From assembly GCF_009192765.1 (NCBI RefSeq), contig NZ_VOHQ01000012.1:94501-158500 (forward strand): a DNA stretch of 64,000 nucleotides, given 5' to 3'. The notes beneath the pieces are model-generated. The model ran no database searches and was not told the DNA's origin. It saw only the letters and a program-made list of their open reading frames with translations. Origin of the DNA: Agriterribacter humi. GTDB taxonomy: Bacteria; Bacteroidota; Bacteroidia; Chitinophagales; Chitinophagaceae. Of the stretch, positions 10,249 to 19,392 are shown one piece after another; the first letter of the stretch is position 1, and the number at the start of each line of letters is the position of its first letter. Made by a program: the position numbers and the translations under genes.

Positions 10249-10542
10249 AACTCAATTCTGGATCTATCTTTACATGTCATAACTTCCGAATTGCGCCAAT
10301 ACGGCGCAATTTTGAAGCTGATTCTATGGTTTTTACCATAAATCATGGCATAGTTTTGGCTTAAAGCTATGTCAATCCATTTTGAAGGAGTACTTTTGAT
10401 TTCCACTCCTCCAATACCTCTGATTTAACTTCACGAAACTTTAAGAATTCATTAACCCCCTGTGAATCAACCAATTATTTTGTACCCTCCCTTTTTGGAA
10501 CCATTATTGCAAACCGGGAGAAAACCAAAAAATTGAGTTTAT
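10249..10542. other. Upstream region of the transglycosylase gene
   Basis: There is no gene in this ~290-bp AT-rich stretch. A short inverted pair, ATTGCGCCAATACGGCGCAAT, at about 10292-10312 forms a hairpin of 8-9 bp. The rest is probably promoter and leader for the gene at 10543. Confidence 0.4.
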
Positions 10543-11706
10543 ATGAATATGTTATTAAAAGGTTTTGGTTGTTTTGCACTTGTTTTATGTATCTCCTTAG
10601 CTTCTATAGCTAAAGAAGTACATGGCAATTCTACACCCCAGAAAAATGATACCAGCATCGCCACTACAGAAATAGTTGTGGCAGCGGCAGTTAGCTCTCC
10701 TTCTAAAAACACTGAGGCTGCTGCTATTGCTAAAGAAGAAGTAAAGACGGCGCCTGAAGTAATAGCTGCAGATAAAAGCTTAGTAACCAAGCAAAACGTT
10801 TACAGCAGTTTACATCCCATGTCTGTATCTTTTGTAAGGGCTTATGAAAAAAGGCATGAAGCACGGCTCGAAAAGATCACATCTAAATATGTTCGTCAAC
10901 TGGCGCTCATAGATAAGATAATGATCCGGTATGAACTTCCCACAGATCTGAAATACCTTGCCCTTATTGAATCTGAAATGTTCAATGGTGCAGTATCCCG
11001 CAAGGGAGCTGTAGGACCCTGGCAATTCATGGCCCCCACAGGCAGGCTGATGGGTTTAACCATCAATCGCCACAGGGATGAAAGACGCGATCTCACAAAA
11101 AGCACAAACGCCGCCGCAAAATATCTCAAAATTTTATACAAGCAATTTGACGACTGGCTGCTGGTTATTGCAGCCTATAACGGCGGAGCTTCAAGAGTAG
11201 AAAGCGCCATCAAAAAAAGCCATAGCCGCGATTTCTGGAAATTACAGTACTATTTACCTGCCGAATCAAGAGCGCATGTTAAAAAATTTGTAGCTGCCCG
11301 GTACATTTTAGAAAAACAGGATGAAGAGCGGGTTCCTTTAATGAACATGGAAAAACTCACGGCTGAAAATCTGAATCAATCAACAGTATTATATCTTAAC
11401 GGAAAATTCAATGCAGCTACAGTGGCAAAAAACCTGGGCATGGAAGTAGCTGAATTCAGCATGTACAATCCCGGTTTTGATGACGGAGTAGTGACCAATG
11501 GTTACGACATGAGATTGCCTAAGGATAAAATGGAGAAATTCAACGAAAAACGCGAAGACATCTTAAATGAATGCATTGAAATGATGCTGGCTGGTAACAA
11601 TACTGTTTTCAGTAATGACCGCAGTAACTATCCGGAAGCTATCCACCTTCCTAAAACAAAGGCTATTATGTCTACAGGCACAGATAGAACCATTAAAAAG
11701 AAATAA
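10543..11706 (+). CDS. Lytic transglycosylase, MltD/SLT type
   Basis: A 387-aa secreted protein. A signal peptide (MNMLLKGFGCFALVLCISLA) is followed by a low-complexity Ala/Glu/Ser linker to about residue 85. The SLT domain (about 110-260) has the catalytic Glu in YLALIESEMF, then GAVGPWQFM and the AAYNGG motif, all typical of family 1 lytic transglycosylases that cleave peptidoglycan with formation of 1,6-anhydro-MurNAc. The C-terminal ~90 residues resemble one weak LysM-like segment (LYLNGKFNAATVAKNLGM...MYNPGFD). It is monocistronic and ends at a bidirectional terminator shared with pabB. Confidence 0.9.
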   Translation: MNMLLKGFGCFALVLCISLASIAKEVHGNSTPQKNDTSIATTEIVVAAAVSSPSKNTEAAAIAKEEVKTAPEVIAADKSLVTKQNVYSSLHPMSVSFVRAYEKRHEARLEKITSKYVRQLALIDKIMIRYELPTDLKYLALIESEMFNGAVSRKGAVGPWQFMAPTGRLMGLTINRHRDERRDLTKSTNAAAKYLKILYKQFDDWLLVIAAYNGGASRVESAIKKSHSRDFWKLQYYLPAESRAHVKKFVAARYILEKQDEERVPLMNMEKLTAENLNQSTVLYLNGKFNAATVAKNLGMEVAEFSMYNPGFDDGVVTNGYDMRLPKDKMEKFNEKREDILNECIEMMLAGNNTVFSNDRSNYPEAIHLPKTKAIMSTGTDRTIKKK

Positions 11707-11726
11707 AGGGGATTATCTTAATAAAG

Positions 11727-11763
11727 AAAAGTGCTGAATTTATATATTCAGCACTTTTTTTAT
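11727..11763. terminator. Bidirectional terminator overlapping the pabB stop codon
   Basis: AAGTGCTGAAT and ATTCAGCACTT form an 11-bp stem with a short loop. It has A residues on the left and a T run on the right, so it works for both converging genes. The TAA stop of pabB at 11740-11742 is inside the hairpin, so the last codons of pabB (KKVLNI) are part of its own terminator. Confidence 0.85.
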
Positions 11764-13035
11764 GGCCGCTGCTTTCAGCAAACATTCTTCATACTCAGCC
11801 TCAGCGTTACTGTAATAAGTAATGGCAGAACCGGCTTGAAAAGAGAGATACCGGCTTGATGCGTTATATAATATACTCCTGATCACTACATTAAAGTCCA
11901 TATTCTTTTCTGGCGAAATATAACCCATCGCCCCTGAAAATAGGCCCCGTTTGCTTCTCTCGTATTGCTCAATCAATTGCATCACCCGTTTTTTGGGAGC
12001 GCCTGTCATGCTTCCCATTGGAAAAGTTGCCTTTAATAACTCTGCAACAGGAGTTTTGCTTTCTACTTCACCGCTTATGGTAGAGATCATTTGATACACC
12101 TGCGGAAAAGCATATATACCCATCAATTCATCCACCTTCACACTACCCTCTATGCAAACTTTTGCCAGGTCATTTCTTACCAGGTCAACGATCATTATAT
12201 TCTCTGAACGTTCTTTTGCGCTGTGCTGTAATGCTTCCTTATTTAACATATCCGCCCCTTCATTATTGCTATTTCGTCGTATTGTACCTTTTATAGGCTG
12301 CGACATTACCTTATTCCCACTTTTGCGCAGGTAGCGTTCAGGACTGGCACAAAGCAGGTATTTATCTTCCAGCTTATAGTAACAGGAAAAGGGGTTGGGT
12401 GATTCATTGCTTAGCGACCTGTATACCTGCAGCGGATCAATTACCGCGTTTTCATTATAAAATTCCTGGCAAAAATTAATTTCATAACAATCACCCCGCA
12501 GTATGTGTTGCTGCAGCTTATGAACGGTATCAATATAAGCAGCACGGGTAAATCTTGTTTTTACTTCAATATGCAAAGGGGTGCTGCTAAGAACGGGTTT
12601 AGCATTAAAAACGGCATTGGCTATAGCCTCATGCCCAGAGGCTTTCATCCCTATTCGTAATTCGTTGCCGCGAAGTATTAAAATTATTTCGGGAATAAAA
12701 AAGAAAAGATCATCAAATTTTACCAGGTCTGCATTATTGGAATGCAGTGCCTCGATCCCGTTCTTGAGATCATATCCCAGGTGTCCGAAGCACCAGTCGT
12801 TATTTTGATCAATAAACGTTTGAAGCAGCTCAAACGCATTGTGAGGACCGGTGCGAAGAATGCTTTGCGCATTAACTGCCAGTATACATTCAAAACTATG
12901 TTCCGGCAAATGGTATTGATGATCATCTAAAAAACAACAGATGCTGAACTGGTTGGCCCAACTCAGCATCTGCTCTTTAACTTGTAAAAAATCATGAACA
13001 GGAAAGGAACAAAAAGTTCTTTTCACTCTATGCAA
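11740..13035 (-). CDS. pabB: Aminodeoxychorismate synthase component I
   Basis: A 431-aa chorismate-utilising enzyme that makes 4-amino-4-deoxychorismate for folate synthesis. Diagnostic are PIKGTIRR near residue 248, whose lysine is the nucleophile typical of PabB (anthranilate synthases have PIAGT), KERSENIMIVDLVRNDL, GSMTGAPKKRVM near 345, and GLFSGAMGYI. The amination partner PabA is not adjacent. The start is uncertain: TTG at 13035 directly abuts the TAA of the upstream gene, and a GTG lies three codons later. The gene is co-transcribed with the acidic protein upstream. Confidence 0.9.
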   Translation of the reverse strand: MHRVKRTFCSFPVHDFLQVKEQMLSWANQFSICCFLDDHQYHLPEHSFECILAVNAQSILRTGPHNAFELLQTFIDQNNDWCFGHLGYDLKNGIEALHSNNADLVKFDDLFFFIPEIILILRGNELRIGMKASGHEAIANAVFNAKPVLSSTPLHIEVKTRFTRAAYIDTVHKLQQHILRGDCYEINFCQEFYNENAVIDPLQVYRSLSNESPNPFSCYYKLEDKYLLCASPERYLRKSGNKVMSQPIKGTIRRNSNNEGADMLNKEALQHSAKERSENIMIVDLVRNDLAKVCIEGSVKVDELMGIYAFPQVYQMISTISGEVESKTPVAELLKATFPMGSMTGAPKKRVMQLIEQYERSKRGLFSGAMGYISPEKNMDFNVVIRSILYNASSRYLSFQAGSAITYYSNAEAEYEECLLKAAAIKKVLNI

Positions 13036-13473
13036 TTAAAAGTCATCGTCATCGTCATCAAATCCACGTCCTCCATCATCAAACAACCCCATATCCTTAA
13101 ACTCATCATCAATACCCAGATCATCATCGTCTTCTTTCCCCTTCTTCCCTCCTGCTTTCTTTACTTTTGATTTGGGTATATCAAACTCGTCGAAATCGGG
13201 ATCCCAATTGTCATCTTCATCCACTTTTTCCCAGTCATCTTTTACATCTTCAACATCCTCATCATCTTCTTCATCCTCACCTTTTGAAGATTTAGAGGCA
13301 GACGCAGATTTCCCTTTTACAGAAGGTTTCTCTTCGAATTCCAAATCATCATCCTCATCCTCTTCATCTTCTTTCTTTTTTGATTTGGATGATGTTTTTA
13401 AGGGCTTTGCTTTGCCATTATTAGCAGAAGTTCCCTTACCAGCAGGTTTTTTTTCTCTTTCAGATTTTGCCAT
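13036..13473 (-). CDS. Acidic, lysine-rich low-complexity protein
   Basis: A 145-aa protein made of Lys/Ser-rich and Asp/Glu-rich stretches, ending in GGRGFDDDDDDF. It has no signal peptide, no membrane segment and no recognised fold; it is expected to be disordered and highly charged. It immediately precedes pabB with no gap, so the two are translated from one message. The function is unknown. The start ATG is clear, and the amino-acid bias is too structured for a chance frame. The opposite strand is also open only because of the GAT/TCA-type repeats. Confidence 0.7.
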   Translation of the reverse strand: MAKSEREKKPAGKGTSANNGKAKPLKTSSKSKKKEDEEDEDDDLEFEEKPSVKGKSASASKSSKGEDEEDDEDVEDVKDDWEKVDEDDNWDPDFDEFDIPKSKVKKAGGKKGKEDDDDLGIDDEFKDMGLFDDGGRGFDDDDDDF

Positions 13474-13566
13474 AGCTTGACTAAATTAACAACGTAAAAT
13501 TTCTACGAGATTTTGAGATAGCCAAATAATTTCAAAAATAATTTTTATTGTAATACAATACAACAA

Positions 13567-14832
13567 TTAAAGTACCGGAATTATCTGGTCTCTTCCGGGG
13601 CCATTGGAGATATATTTTATCTCAGCACCCAAATATCCGTTTATATGGCTTATATAATCCTTCATCGCTTCAGGAACGGAATCAAATGAAGATAATTGTG
13701 TAATGTTTGTATCCCATCCCTTAAATGAAGCATAAACCGGGTTTATTGCCAGTTTGGTCATTTGGTAAGGCACCTGTTGCCGGGCTTTACCATCAATTTC
13801 ATATGCTTCGCATACCTTCAGCTCAGTAAAAGCATCTAATACATCTGCCTTGGTCATTACCAGTTGCGTAACACCATTTATCATACAGGCAAATTTTAAA
13901 GCTACGAGGTCAATCCATCCGCAACGGCGCGGACGTCCTGTTGTGGCGCCAAACTCGTTGCCTGTTTTACGTAATTCTTCTCCCACACTGTCGTGCAATT
14001 CGGTAGGGAAAGGCCCGCTGCCCACCCTTGTACAATAAGCCTTGGTTACACCTATTACTTCCTTAATTTTTTGCGGTGGCACCCCAAGGCCCGTACATAC
14101 GCCCGCAGATATGGTATTTGAAGAGGTTACAAAGGGAAATGTTCCAAAATCCACATCCAGCATGCTCCCCTGTGCGCCTTCCGCAAGTACCTTTTTACCC
14201 TCACTTATTCTTTCATTAATAAAATATTCACCATTTATTATTTTAAACTGCCGCATGAATTCAATGCCCTCAAAAAATTCGTCTTCCCATGCAGAAATAT
14301 CTTCATGGAACTGCATACTGTCTAAAAGTTTCTGGTGCTTAAGCCGCAGCCTGATGTATTGCGTTGTAAAATTTTTATCAAGAATATCTCCAACCCGCAA
14401 AGCATTTCGGCCTGTTTTGTCCATATATGCCGGTCCGATACCCTTCAGGGTTGAGCCTATTTTATCATTTCCCTTTAATACTTCAGATGCTTTATCGAGC
14501 GCTCTGTGCGTGGGCAGAATAAGATTGGTTCTTTCAGAAATATAAAGATTTTTAGCATAGTCAACACCAAAAGAAGCCACGGTTTCACACTCTCTTTTAA
14601 GCGTTACCGGGTCTAATACCACTCCGTTTCCGATTAAATTAATGGTATTGTCGTGAAATATTCCCGAAGGGATCTGGTGCAACACTATTTTTTTATCTTT
14701 CACATACAAGGTATGCCCCGCATTAGGGCCACCCTGAAAACGTGCGATCACATCATAGGAAGGCGCGAAATAATCCACAATCTTACCTTTTCCTTCATCG
14801 CCCCACTGGAGGCCTAATAATACATCAACCAT
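13567..14832 (-). CDS. purA: Adenylosuccinate synthetase
   Basis: A 421-aa enzyme that joins IMP and aspartate with GTP in the first committed step of AMP synthesis. The N terminus MVDVLLGLQWGDEGKGKIVD has the GTP-binding loop GDEGKGK with the catalytic Asp. GGPNAGHT carries the catalytic His, and GATTGRPRRCGW is the switch and IMP-binding motif. An upstream in-frame Met would add 45 residues of AT-rich intergenic translation. The start at 14832 is chosen because MVDVLLG is the usual N terminus. Confidence 0.96.
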   Translation of the reverse strand: MVDVLLGLQWGDEGKGKIVDYFAPSYDVIARFQGGPNAGHTLYVKDKKIVLHQIPSGIFHDNTINLIGNGVVLDPVTLKRECETVASFGVDYAKNLYISERTNLILPTHRALDKASEVLKGNDKIGSTLKGIGPAYMDKTGRNALRVGDILDKNFTTQYIRLRLKHQKLLDSMQFHEDISAWEDEFFEGIEFMRQFKIINGEYFINERISEGKKVLAEGAQGSMLDVDFGTFPFVTSSNTISAGVCTGLGVPPQKIKEVIGVTKAYCTRVGSGPFPTELHDSVGEELRKTGNEFGATTGRPRRCGWIDLVALKFACMINGVTQLVMTKADVLDAFTELKVCEAYEIDGKARQQVPYQMTKLAINPVYASFKGWDTNITQLSSFDSVPEAMKDYISHINGYLGAEIKYISNGPGRDQIIPVL

Positions 14833-15136
14833 TGAAATGCAAATTTGGAAGAGCGCAAAAATAGAAGAATGAAGGGAATAAGGGAAATAAAATGTGGAGA
14901 TATGAAAATTTGAAAATTTGGAAATGAGAGCAGGGTTACCGGATGGCAGGACGGTGGCAGGCTTCAAGTTGCAGGTTACAGGGGTGGCGGTCGGTATGTG
15001 CGAAGGAGCGTCAGACCGTCTGCAAATTTAAAAATGAACGCTCACTACTTACCACCTACCATTCCCTTAATGCCTCCCAACAATTTATCAGGCATCAAAA
15101 ATAGCCCCTTATCTTTGAAAAAAATATTACGCGTTA
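14833..15136. other. Intergenic region with dispersed short repeats
   Basis: There is no gene in this divergent spacer between purA and the terC-like gene. It holds a run of ATTTGAAA-like units near 14890-14920, a TTGCAGGTTACAG segment that also occurs inverted near 24710-24740, and the 18-base sequence at 15001-15018 whose exact reverse complement is found at 40577-40594. Confidence 0.6.
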
Positions 15137-16108
15137 ATGACACCTACAGAAATTTCTTACCTCACTTTTGGCATTGTTCTTTTGATTGCTCTGATTTTTG
15201 ACTTTGGTTTGTTCAGTAAAAAAAACTCGCATATAACCATCAGGAGTGCTTTTTACCAAAGCGTTTTCTGGGTAGCTATTTCTCTTGCTTTTTGTGTATT
15301 TCTGTTTTTTGAAGACGGTTCAAAAGTGGCCACTAAATTTTTAACCGCTTACCTGATGGAAAAATCGCTTAGCATTGACAATATCTTTGTATTCATCCTC
15401 ATTTTCAGCTCTTTTAAAATATCGGACTCCGACACGGCAAGGACCTTACTTATCGGCATCCTGCTGGCTATTGTTTTCAGAATTATTTTTATAGCCATTG
15501 GTATTGAACTGATAGAACGGTTTCACTGGATCCTCTATATATTTGGCGCCTTCCTCATTTATACCGGTTATAAGTTGTTTTTTAAAAAAGATGAGGAAGA
15601 ATTTAACCCAAGAGAATCCAAACTGTACAGGTTTATAAGAAAATACCTGCGGTTCACCACCATTGAACCCAGAGGAAAGTATATTATTAACCGTAACGGA
15701 AAGGTATATTTCACTATACTTTCAATAGTTGTGCTCATGCTGGCGGCCATTGATATCGTTTTTGCCCTGGATTCTATTCCTACCGTTGTATCTATCGTTC
15801 GTGAGGGAGCCAATGTTCCTTTTTCTCCCGATGATGTGCTGGTGATCTACTCTTCCAATATCTTTGCTATATTGGGTTTAAGAGCCCTGTTTTTTCTGCT
15901 TAAAGGTGCGGTCAGTAAATTCGATTTCCTGCAACAGGGCATTGCTGTGGTATTGTTATTCATTGGCGTTAAAATGCTGATTGAATTTTTTGACATTCAT
16001 ATTTCTATATATATTTCCCTGGCAGTAATCGTTATATGCCTGGCAGCTTCCATTTTGTATTCTATTTACCACAACCGGAAAATGCCAAAGCAATCAACCG
16101 AACTATAA
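15137..16108 (+). CDS. TerC/Alx family integral membrane protein
   Basis: A 323-aa multi-pass membrane protein with the TerC features. An acidic residue lies in the first helix (LIALIFDFGLF), the pair EKSLSIDNIFVFILIF follows, and a second half carries AAIDIVFALDSIPTV, whose Asp residues are thought to bind or carry metal. Relatives (Alx, MeeY, YceF) export manganese and protect metalated exported proteins. The local name 'tellurium resistance' comes from homology only. It is followed after 15 bp by murF-alr in the same direction, so it may be co-transcribed. Confidence 0.88.
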   Translation: MTPTEISYLTFGIVLLIALIFDFGLFSKKNSHITIRSAFYQSVFWVAISLAFCVFLFFEDGSKVATKFLTAYLMEKSLSIDNIFVFILIFSSFKISDSDTARTLLIGILLAIVFRIIFIAIGIELIERFHWILYIFGAFLIYTGYKLFFKKDEEEFNPRESKLYRFIRKYLRFTTIEPRGKYIINRNGKVYFTILSIVVLMLAAIDIVFALDSIPTVVSIVREGANVPFSPDDVLVIYSSNIFAILGLRALFFLLKGAVSKFDFLQQGIAVVLLFIGVKMLIEFFDIHISIYISLAVIVICLAASILYSIYHNRKMPKQSTEL

Positions 16109-16123
16109 AACCATTATCGTATA

Positions 16124-18676
16124 ATGGGCAGTTATTCTATTGAAAAGATTTCGGCAATCGTGCAGGGAAAGCTACTGGCCCGCAACCAGAATGCTTTAGT
16201 TGATAGCCTGCTAACAGACAGCCGTAAAGTAGTGCATGCAGCCACTTCCTTATTTTTTGCTTTACCCGGACCACGGCGCAGCGGCCATCGTTTTATACAG
16301 GAATTGCATGCAAGGGGGATTAAAAATTTTGTTGTTGATTTTTCTTTTGAAACAAAGGATTACCCTGATGCTAATTTCATCCGGGTAGTTAATGTATTAA
16401 CCGCTTTACAAACACTTGTTGCATTTCATCGCTCACAGTTCAGTATACCGGTGGTGGGCATTACCGGCAGCAATGGAAAAACAATAGTAAAAGAATGGCT
16501 GAACCTGCTGCTCGAAAAAGATTATCAGATTGTTCGCAGCCCCAAAAGTTATAACTCTCAAATTGGAGTGCCATTAAGTGTCTGGCAAATGAACGGCATG
16601 CATACACTTGGTTTATTTGAAGCCGGCATTTCGCAACCCGGGGAAATGCAGGCCTTGCAAAAAATCATTTGGCCCACTATTGGCGTGCTTACACATATGG
16701 GTGATGCCCACAGTGAAAACTTTAAAGATCAGCGGCAAAAAATAAAGGAAAAGCTGCTATTGTTTACCGGTGTAAACCGGATGATCGCCAATGGGGATGA
16801 TCCGCTGGTTGTTGAAACCGTTGAGGCATCCGGTATTCCTTGTTTCTTTTGGGGAAAGCAGGCGCATTGTGCTATCAGAGTAGTTGATATAAAAAAAGAG
16901 GAGGCACATACAACCATCCGCCTCGAAGTGAACGAACAGGAGATGGCAAGCGTCCTTTCTCTAAACACCCTTCACCCTCCACCTTTGACCTTTCACCTCT
17001 CACCTCTCACCTCTCACCCCGCACCTCTCACCATCCACATCCCCTTTATGGACGATGCGGCCATAGAAAACGCCATTACCTGCTGCAGTGTTTTATTGGC
17101 CATGGGTTATAGCAGCGAAGCCATAACAGATCGTGTGCATATGCTGAAGCCGGTGGAAATGCGCCTTGAAATGAAAAGAGGTACTAATAACTGTTCCATT
17201 ATTAATGACAGCTATATTGCAGATATCAGCTCGTTGCGCATCGCCCTTGATTTTTTGGAGCAGCAGCAGCAACATCACAAACGTACAGTGATATTGTCGG
17301 ATTTTGCCGAAACAAAGGATCCTGAAAATTTATACAGTGAGATCGCTTTTGCTTTACAGCAAAAAAAAATCAATCGTTTTATCGGTATAGGCAGTCATCT
17401 TTATCAATATAAAAACAAATTTGAGCAGGTTGTTGCAGAAACTTTATTTTACGATTCAACTGAAGATTTTATAACCCATTTTCTCAGCACGCAATTTCAT
17501 GATGAAGCCATACTCATAAAAGGCTCCAGAAAATTTGCACTCGAACGCATCAGCGCGTTGCTGGAACAAAAAGCGCATCAAACCGTACTGGAGATCAGCC
17601 TTACCGCCATTGTGCACAATCTTAAGCAATACCAGCAATTTTTGCAGCCCTCCACCAAAATAATGGCCATGGTGAAAGCCTTTTCGTATGGCAGCGGCAG
17701 TTATGAAATAGCCAATATCCTGCAATTTCATAAAGTAGATTACCTGGCAGTTGCTTATGCCGATGAAGGGGTGGAATTGCGCAAAGCCGGTATCGGGCTT
17801 CCCATTATGGTGATGAATCCCGAGGAAAGCAGTTATCATGCCATAACTGAAAACAATCTTGAGCCGGAAATCTTTTCTTTTCCTGTTTTAGCTTCTTTCC
17901 GTCAATTTTTACAGGAGCAGGGTTTGCAGAACTACCCGGTACATATAAAGATAGATACGGGCATGCACCGCCTGGGATTTGAGCTCAAAGAGATTAAAGC
18001 ACTTGCCGGAGCGCTTACCAATAATTCCTTTTTTACCGTGCAATCTGTATTTACACACTTAGCCGGCAGTGAAGATCCGGGCTTAGATATATTTACGGAA
18101 TGGCAGGCAGAGCAATATTTACTTGCCTGCACGCAATTGCAGGAGCTGCTGCCTTATGCTTTTATCCGCCATATCGCCAATACTGCGGCGATAGTGCGGC
18201 ACCCGCAACTGCATTTTGATATGGTGAGGCTGGGCATCGGGCTGTATGGCACAGACAGTACGGCGATGCATGCGCTTGAGCTTAAAGAAGCAGCCACATT
18301 AAAAACAACCATTGCCCAGATTAAAAAAATAAAAGCCGGTGAAACGGTTGGATATGCCCGAAAGGGCATACTGCAAAGAGACAGCATTATTGCCACTATA
18401 CGAATCGGTTATGCAGACGGCTACCGCCGGAATTTAAGCAATGGCGCCGGCGGTGTACTGGTAAACGGGAACCTGGCGCCCGTTGCTGGCAATATTGCTA
18501 TGGACATGACCATGATTGATATAACAGATATTCCGGGTGTGCGGGAAGGAGATGATGTTATTGTTTTTGGGAAAGGGCTTTCTATTGCTCAGTTAGCGCA
18601 ATGGGCACAAACCATTCCTTACGAAATAATGACCGGTATTTCGCAAAGAGTGCAAAGGGTGTATTATGAAGAGTAG
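16124..18676 (+). CDS. Bifunctional MurF ligase / alanine racemase
   Basis: An 850-aa fusion typical of Bacteroidota. The N-terminal half is UDP-MurNAc-tripeptide:D-Ala-D-Ala ligase, with ATP loop GITGSNGKT near residue 115 and NDSYIADISSLR near 365. The C-terminal half (from ~485) is a PLP-dependent alanine racemase: the Schiff-base lysine is in MAMVKAFSYGSG, the opposite-face motif is MVRLGIGLYG, and the catalytic Tyr region is GYARKG. It therefore couples D-Ala supply to its use in peptidoglycan. Between the ligase subdomains, residues ~283-304 are a PLTxHxx repeat encoded by about eight ACCTCTC heptamers, foreign-looking within the fold. Confidence 0.93.
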   Translation: MGSYSIEKISAIVQGKLLARNQNALVDSLLTDSRKVVHAATSLFFALPGPRRSGHRFIQELHARGIKNFVVDFSFETKDYPDANFIRVVNVLTALQTLVAFHRSQFSIPVVGITGSNGKTIVKEWLNLLLEKDYQIVRSPKSYNSQIGVPLSVWQMNGMHTLGLFEAGISQPGEMQALQKIIWPTIGVLTHMGDAHSENFKDQRQKIKEKLLLFTGVNRMIANGDDPLVVETVEASGIPCFFWGKQAHCAIRVVDIKKEEAHTTIRLEVNEQEMASVLSLNTLHPPPLTFHLSPLTSHPAPLTIHIPFMDDAAIENAITCCSVLLAMGYSSEAITDRVHMLKPVEMRLEMKRGTNNCSIINDSYIADISSLRIALDFLEQQQQHHKRTVILSDFAETKDPENLYSEIAFALQQKKINRFIGIGSHLYQYKNKFEQVVAETLFYDSTEDFITHFLSTQFHDEAILIKGSRKFALERISALLEQKAHQTVLEISLTAIVHNLKQYQQFLQPSTKIMAMVKAFSYGSGSYEIANILQFHKVDYLAVAYADEGVELRKAGIGLPIMVMNPEESSYHAITENNLEPEIFSFPVLASFRQFLQEQGLQNYPVHIKIDTGMHRLGFELKEIKALAGALTNNSFFTVQSVFTHLAGSEDPGLDIFTEWQAEQYLLACTQLQELLPYAFIRHIANTAAIVRHPQLHFDMVRLGIGLYGTDSTAMHALELKEAATLKTTIAQIKKIKAGETVGYARKGILQRDSIIATIRIGYADGYRRNLSNGAGGVLVNGNLAPVAGNIAMDMTMIDITDIPGVREGDDVIVFGKGLSIAQLAQWAQTIPYEIMTGISQRVQRVYYEE
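16969..17036 (+). repeat. Heptanucleotide tandem tract inside murF-alr
   Basis: About eight units of ACCTCTC and variants (ACCCTCC, ACCTTTG, ACCTTTC, ACCCCGC) run in tandem. Because three units are 21 bases, the protein shows a 7-residue repeat PLTxHxx. The same kind of tract occurs between genes at about 33123-33152. Each gain or loss of one unit would shift the frame. Confidence 0.85.
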
Positions 18677-18975
18677 ACATTTCTTTGGCAACAGCTATCA
18701 GCAGACAGCTATGAGAAACATTTGTCTCTGTTACACTTTCACTTCTAACTTTTCGCCTGTACACTTGCTCTAATCTGCACTTATCCTGCTTCCATTTTCG
18801 CCGTTGTTGGTAAACCTAAAGCACTCATCTGCGCTAAAATACCAACATGCTAAATATCTCATGACGCTGTAATCCTGTAATACCGGGGTTAACCGAAGGG
18901 ATACCATTAATGTTAGTCCGGATTTTGTTAGAAAAAACATTAACTTACAAACACCATTTTTGACAATCTTTTCTT
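18677..18975. other. Intergenic region without a recognised gene
   Basis: This 299-bp stretch is bounded by two plus-strand genes. I see no open frame of interest and no clear terminator. The T/A-rich last 80 bases before 18976 probably hold the promoter of the following secreted-protein gene. Confidence 0.5.
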
Positions 18976-19392
18976 ATGCTTCAAAGTATATTAAAAAATA
19001 AATTGTTAATTGCGTTGTTGTTACCGCTTTACGCGTTTAGTCAACCCTCTGAAAAGTCTATCCCAACAGGATCTGTTGATTCCTTGTTATGCCATACATG
19101 GATAATTACCTCTGAACTTTTCCACAAAGTTGAAGGAGTCAGATTGGTTCATGGCGTAGAATCACCGTCCACTATTGCATTCAATTCAGATGGTACATTT
19201 ATTATACAAACAATGAAGGATGTTAAAGGGCACTGGAATTATACCAGAGGATCACAGTTGCTCACTTTGGCATATAACCAACAAGAGGAAATGTATCAAA
19301 TCCTTCAAATTTCTCCCAAAGAGCTGATCATAAAGAAAGAGGAAAGGAAGCAACGATCAGCTAAAGAGGAGCGCCTGGTTCGTCTTGAATGA
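18976..19392 (+). CDS. Small secreted hypothetical protein
   Basis: A 138-aa protein with a signal peptide (KLLIALLLPLYAFSQP). The mature part has the pattern LLCHTWIITSE...STIAFNSDGTFII...GHWNYTRGSQLLTL, which resembles the small lipocalin-like domains of Bacteroidota (C/L-x-W near the start, then FNxDGT and GxWxY). No function can be given. Its last 32 bases overlap the 3' end of the converging thioredoxin gene, and no terminator lies between them. Confidence 0.65.
   Translation: MLQSILKNKLLIALLLPLYAFSQPSEKSIPTGSVDSLLCHTWIITSELFHKVEGVRLVHGVESPSTIAFNSDGTFIIQTMKDVKGHWNYTRGSQLLTLAYNQQEEMYQILQISPKELIIKKEERKQRSAKEERLVRLE

Noticed and set aside
13172-13480. Ser/Phe-rich open frame opposite the acidic protein
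   Set aside because: It is the reverse reading of Asp/Glu codon runs; the minus-strand frame has the better start and operon position.
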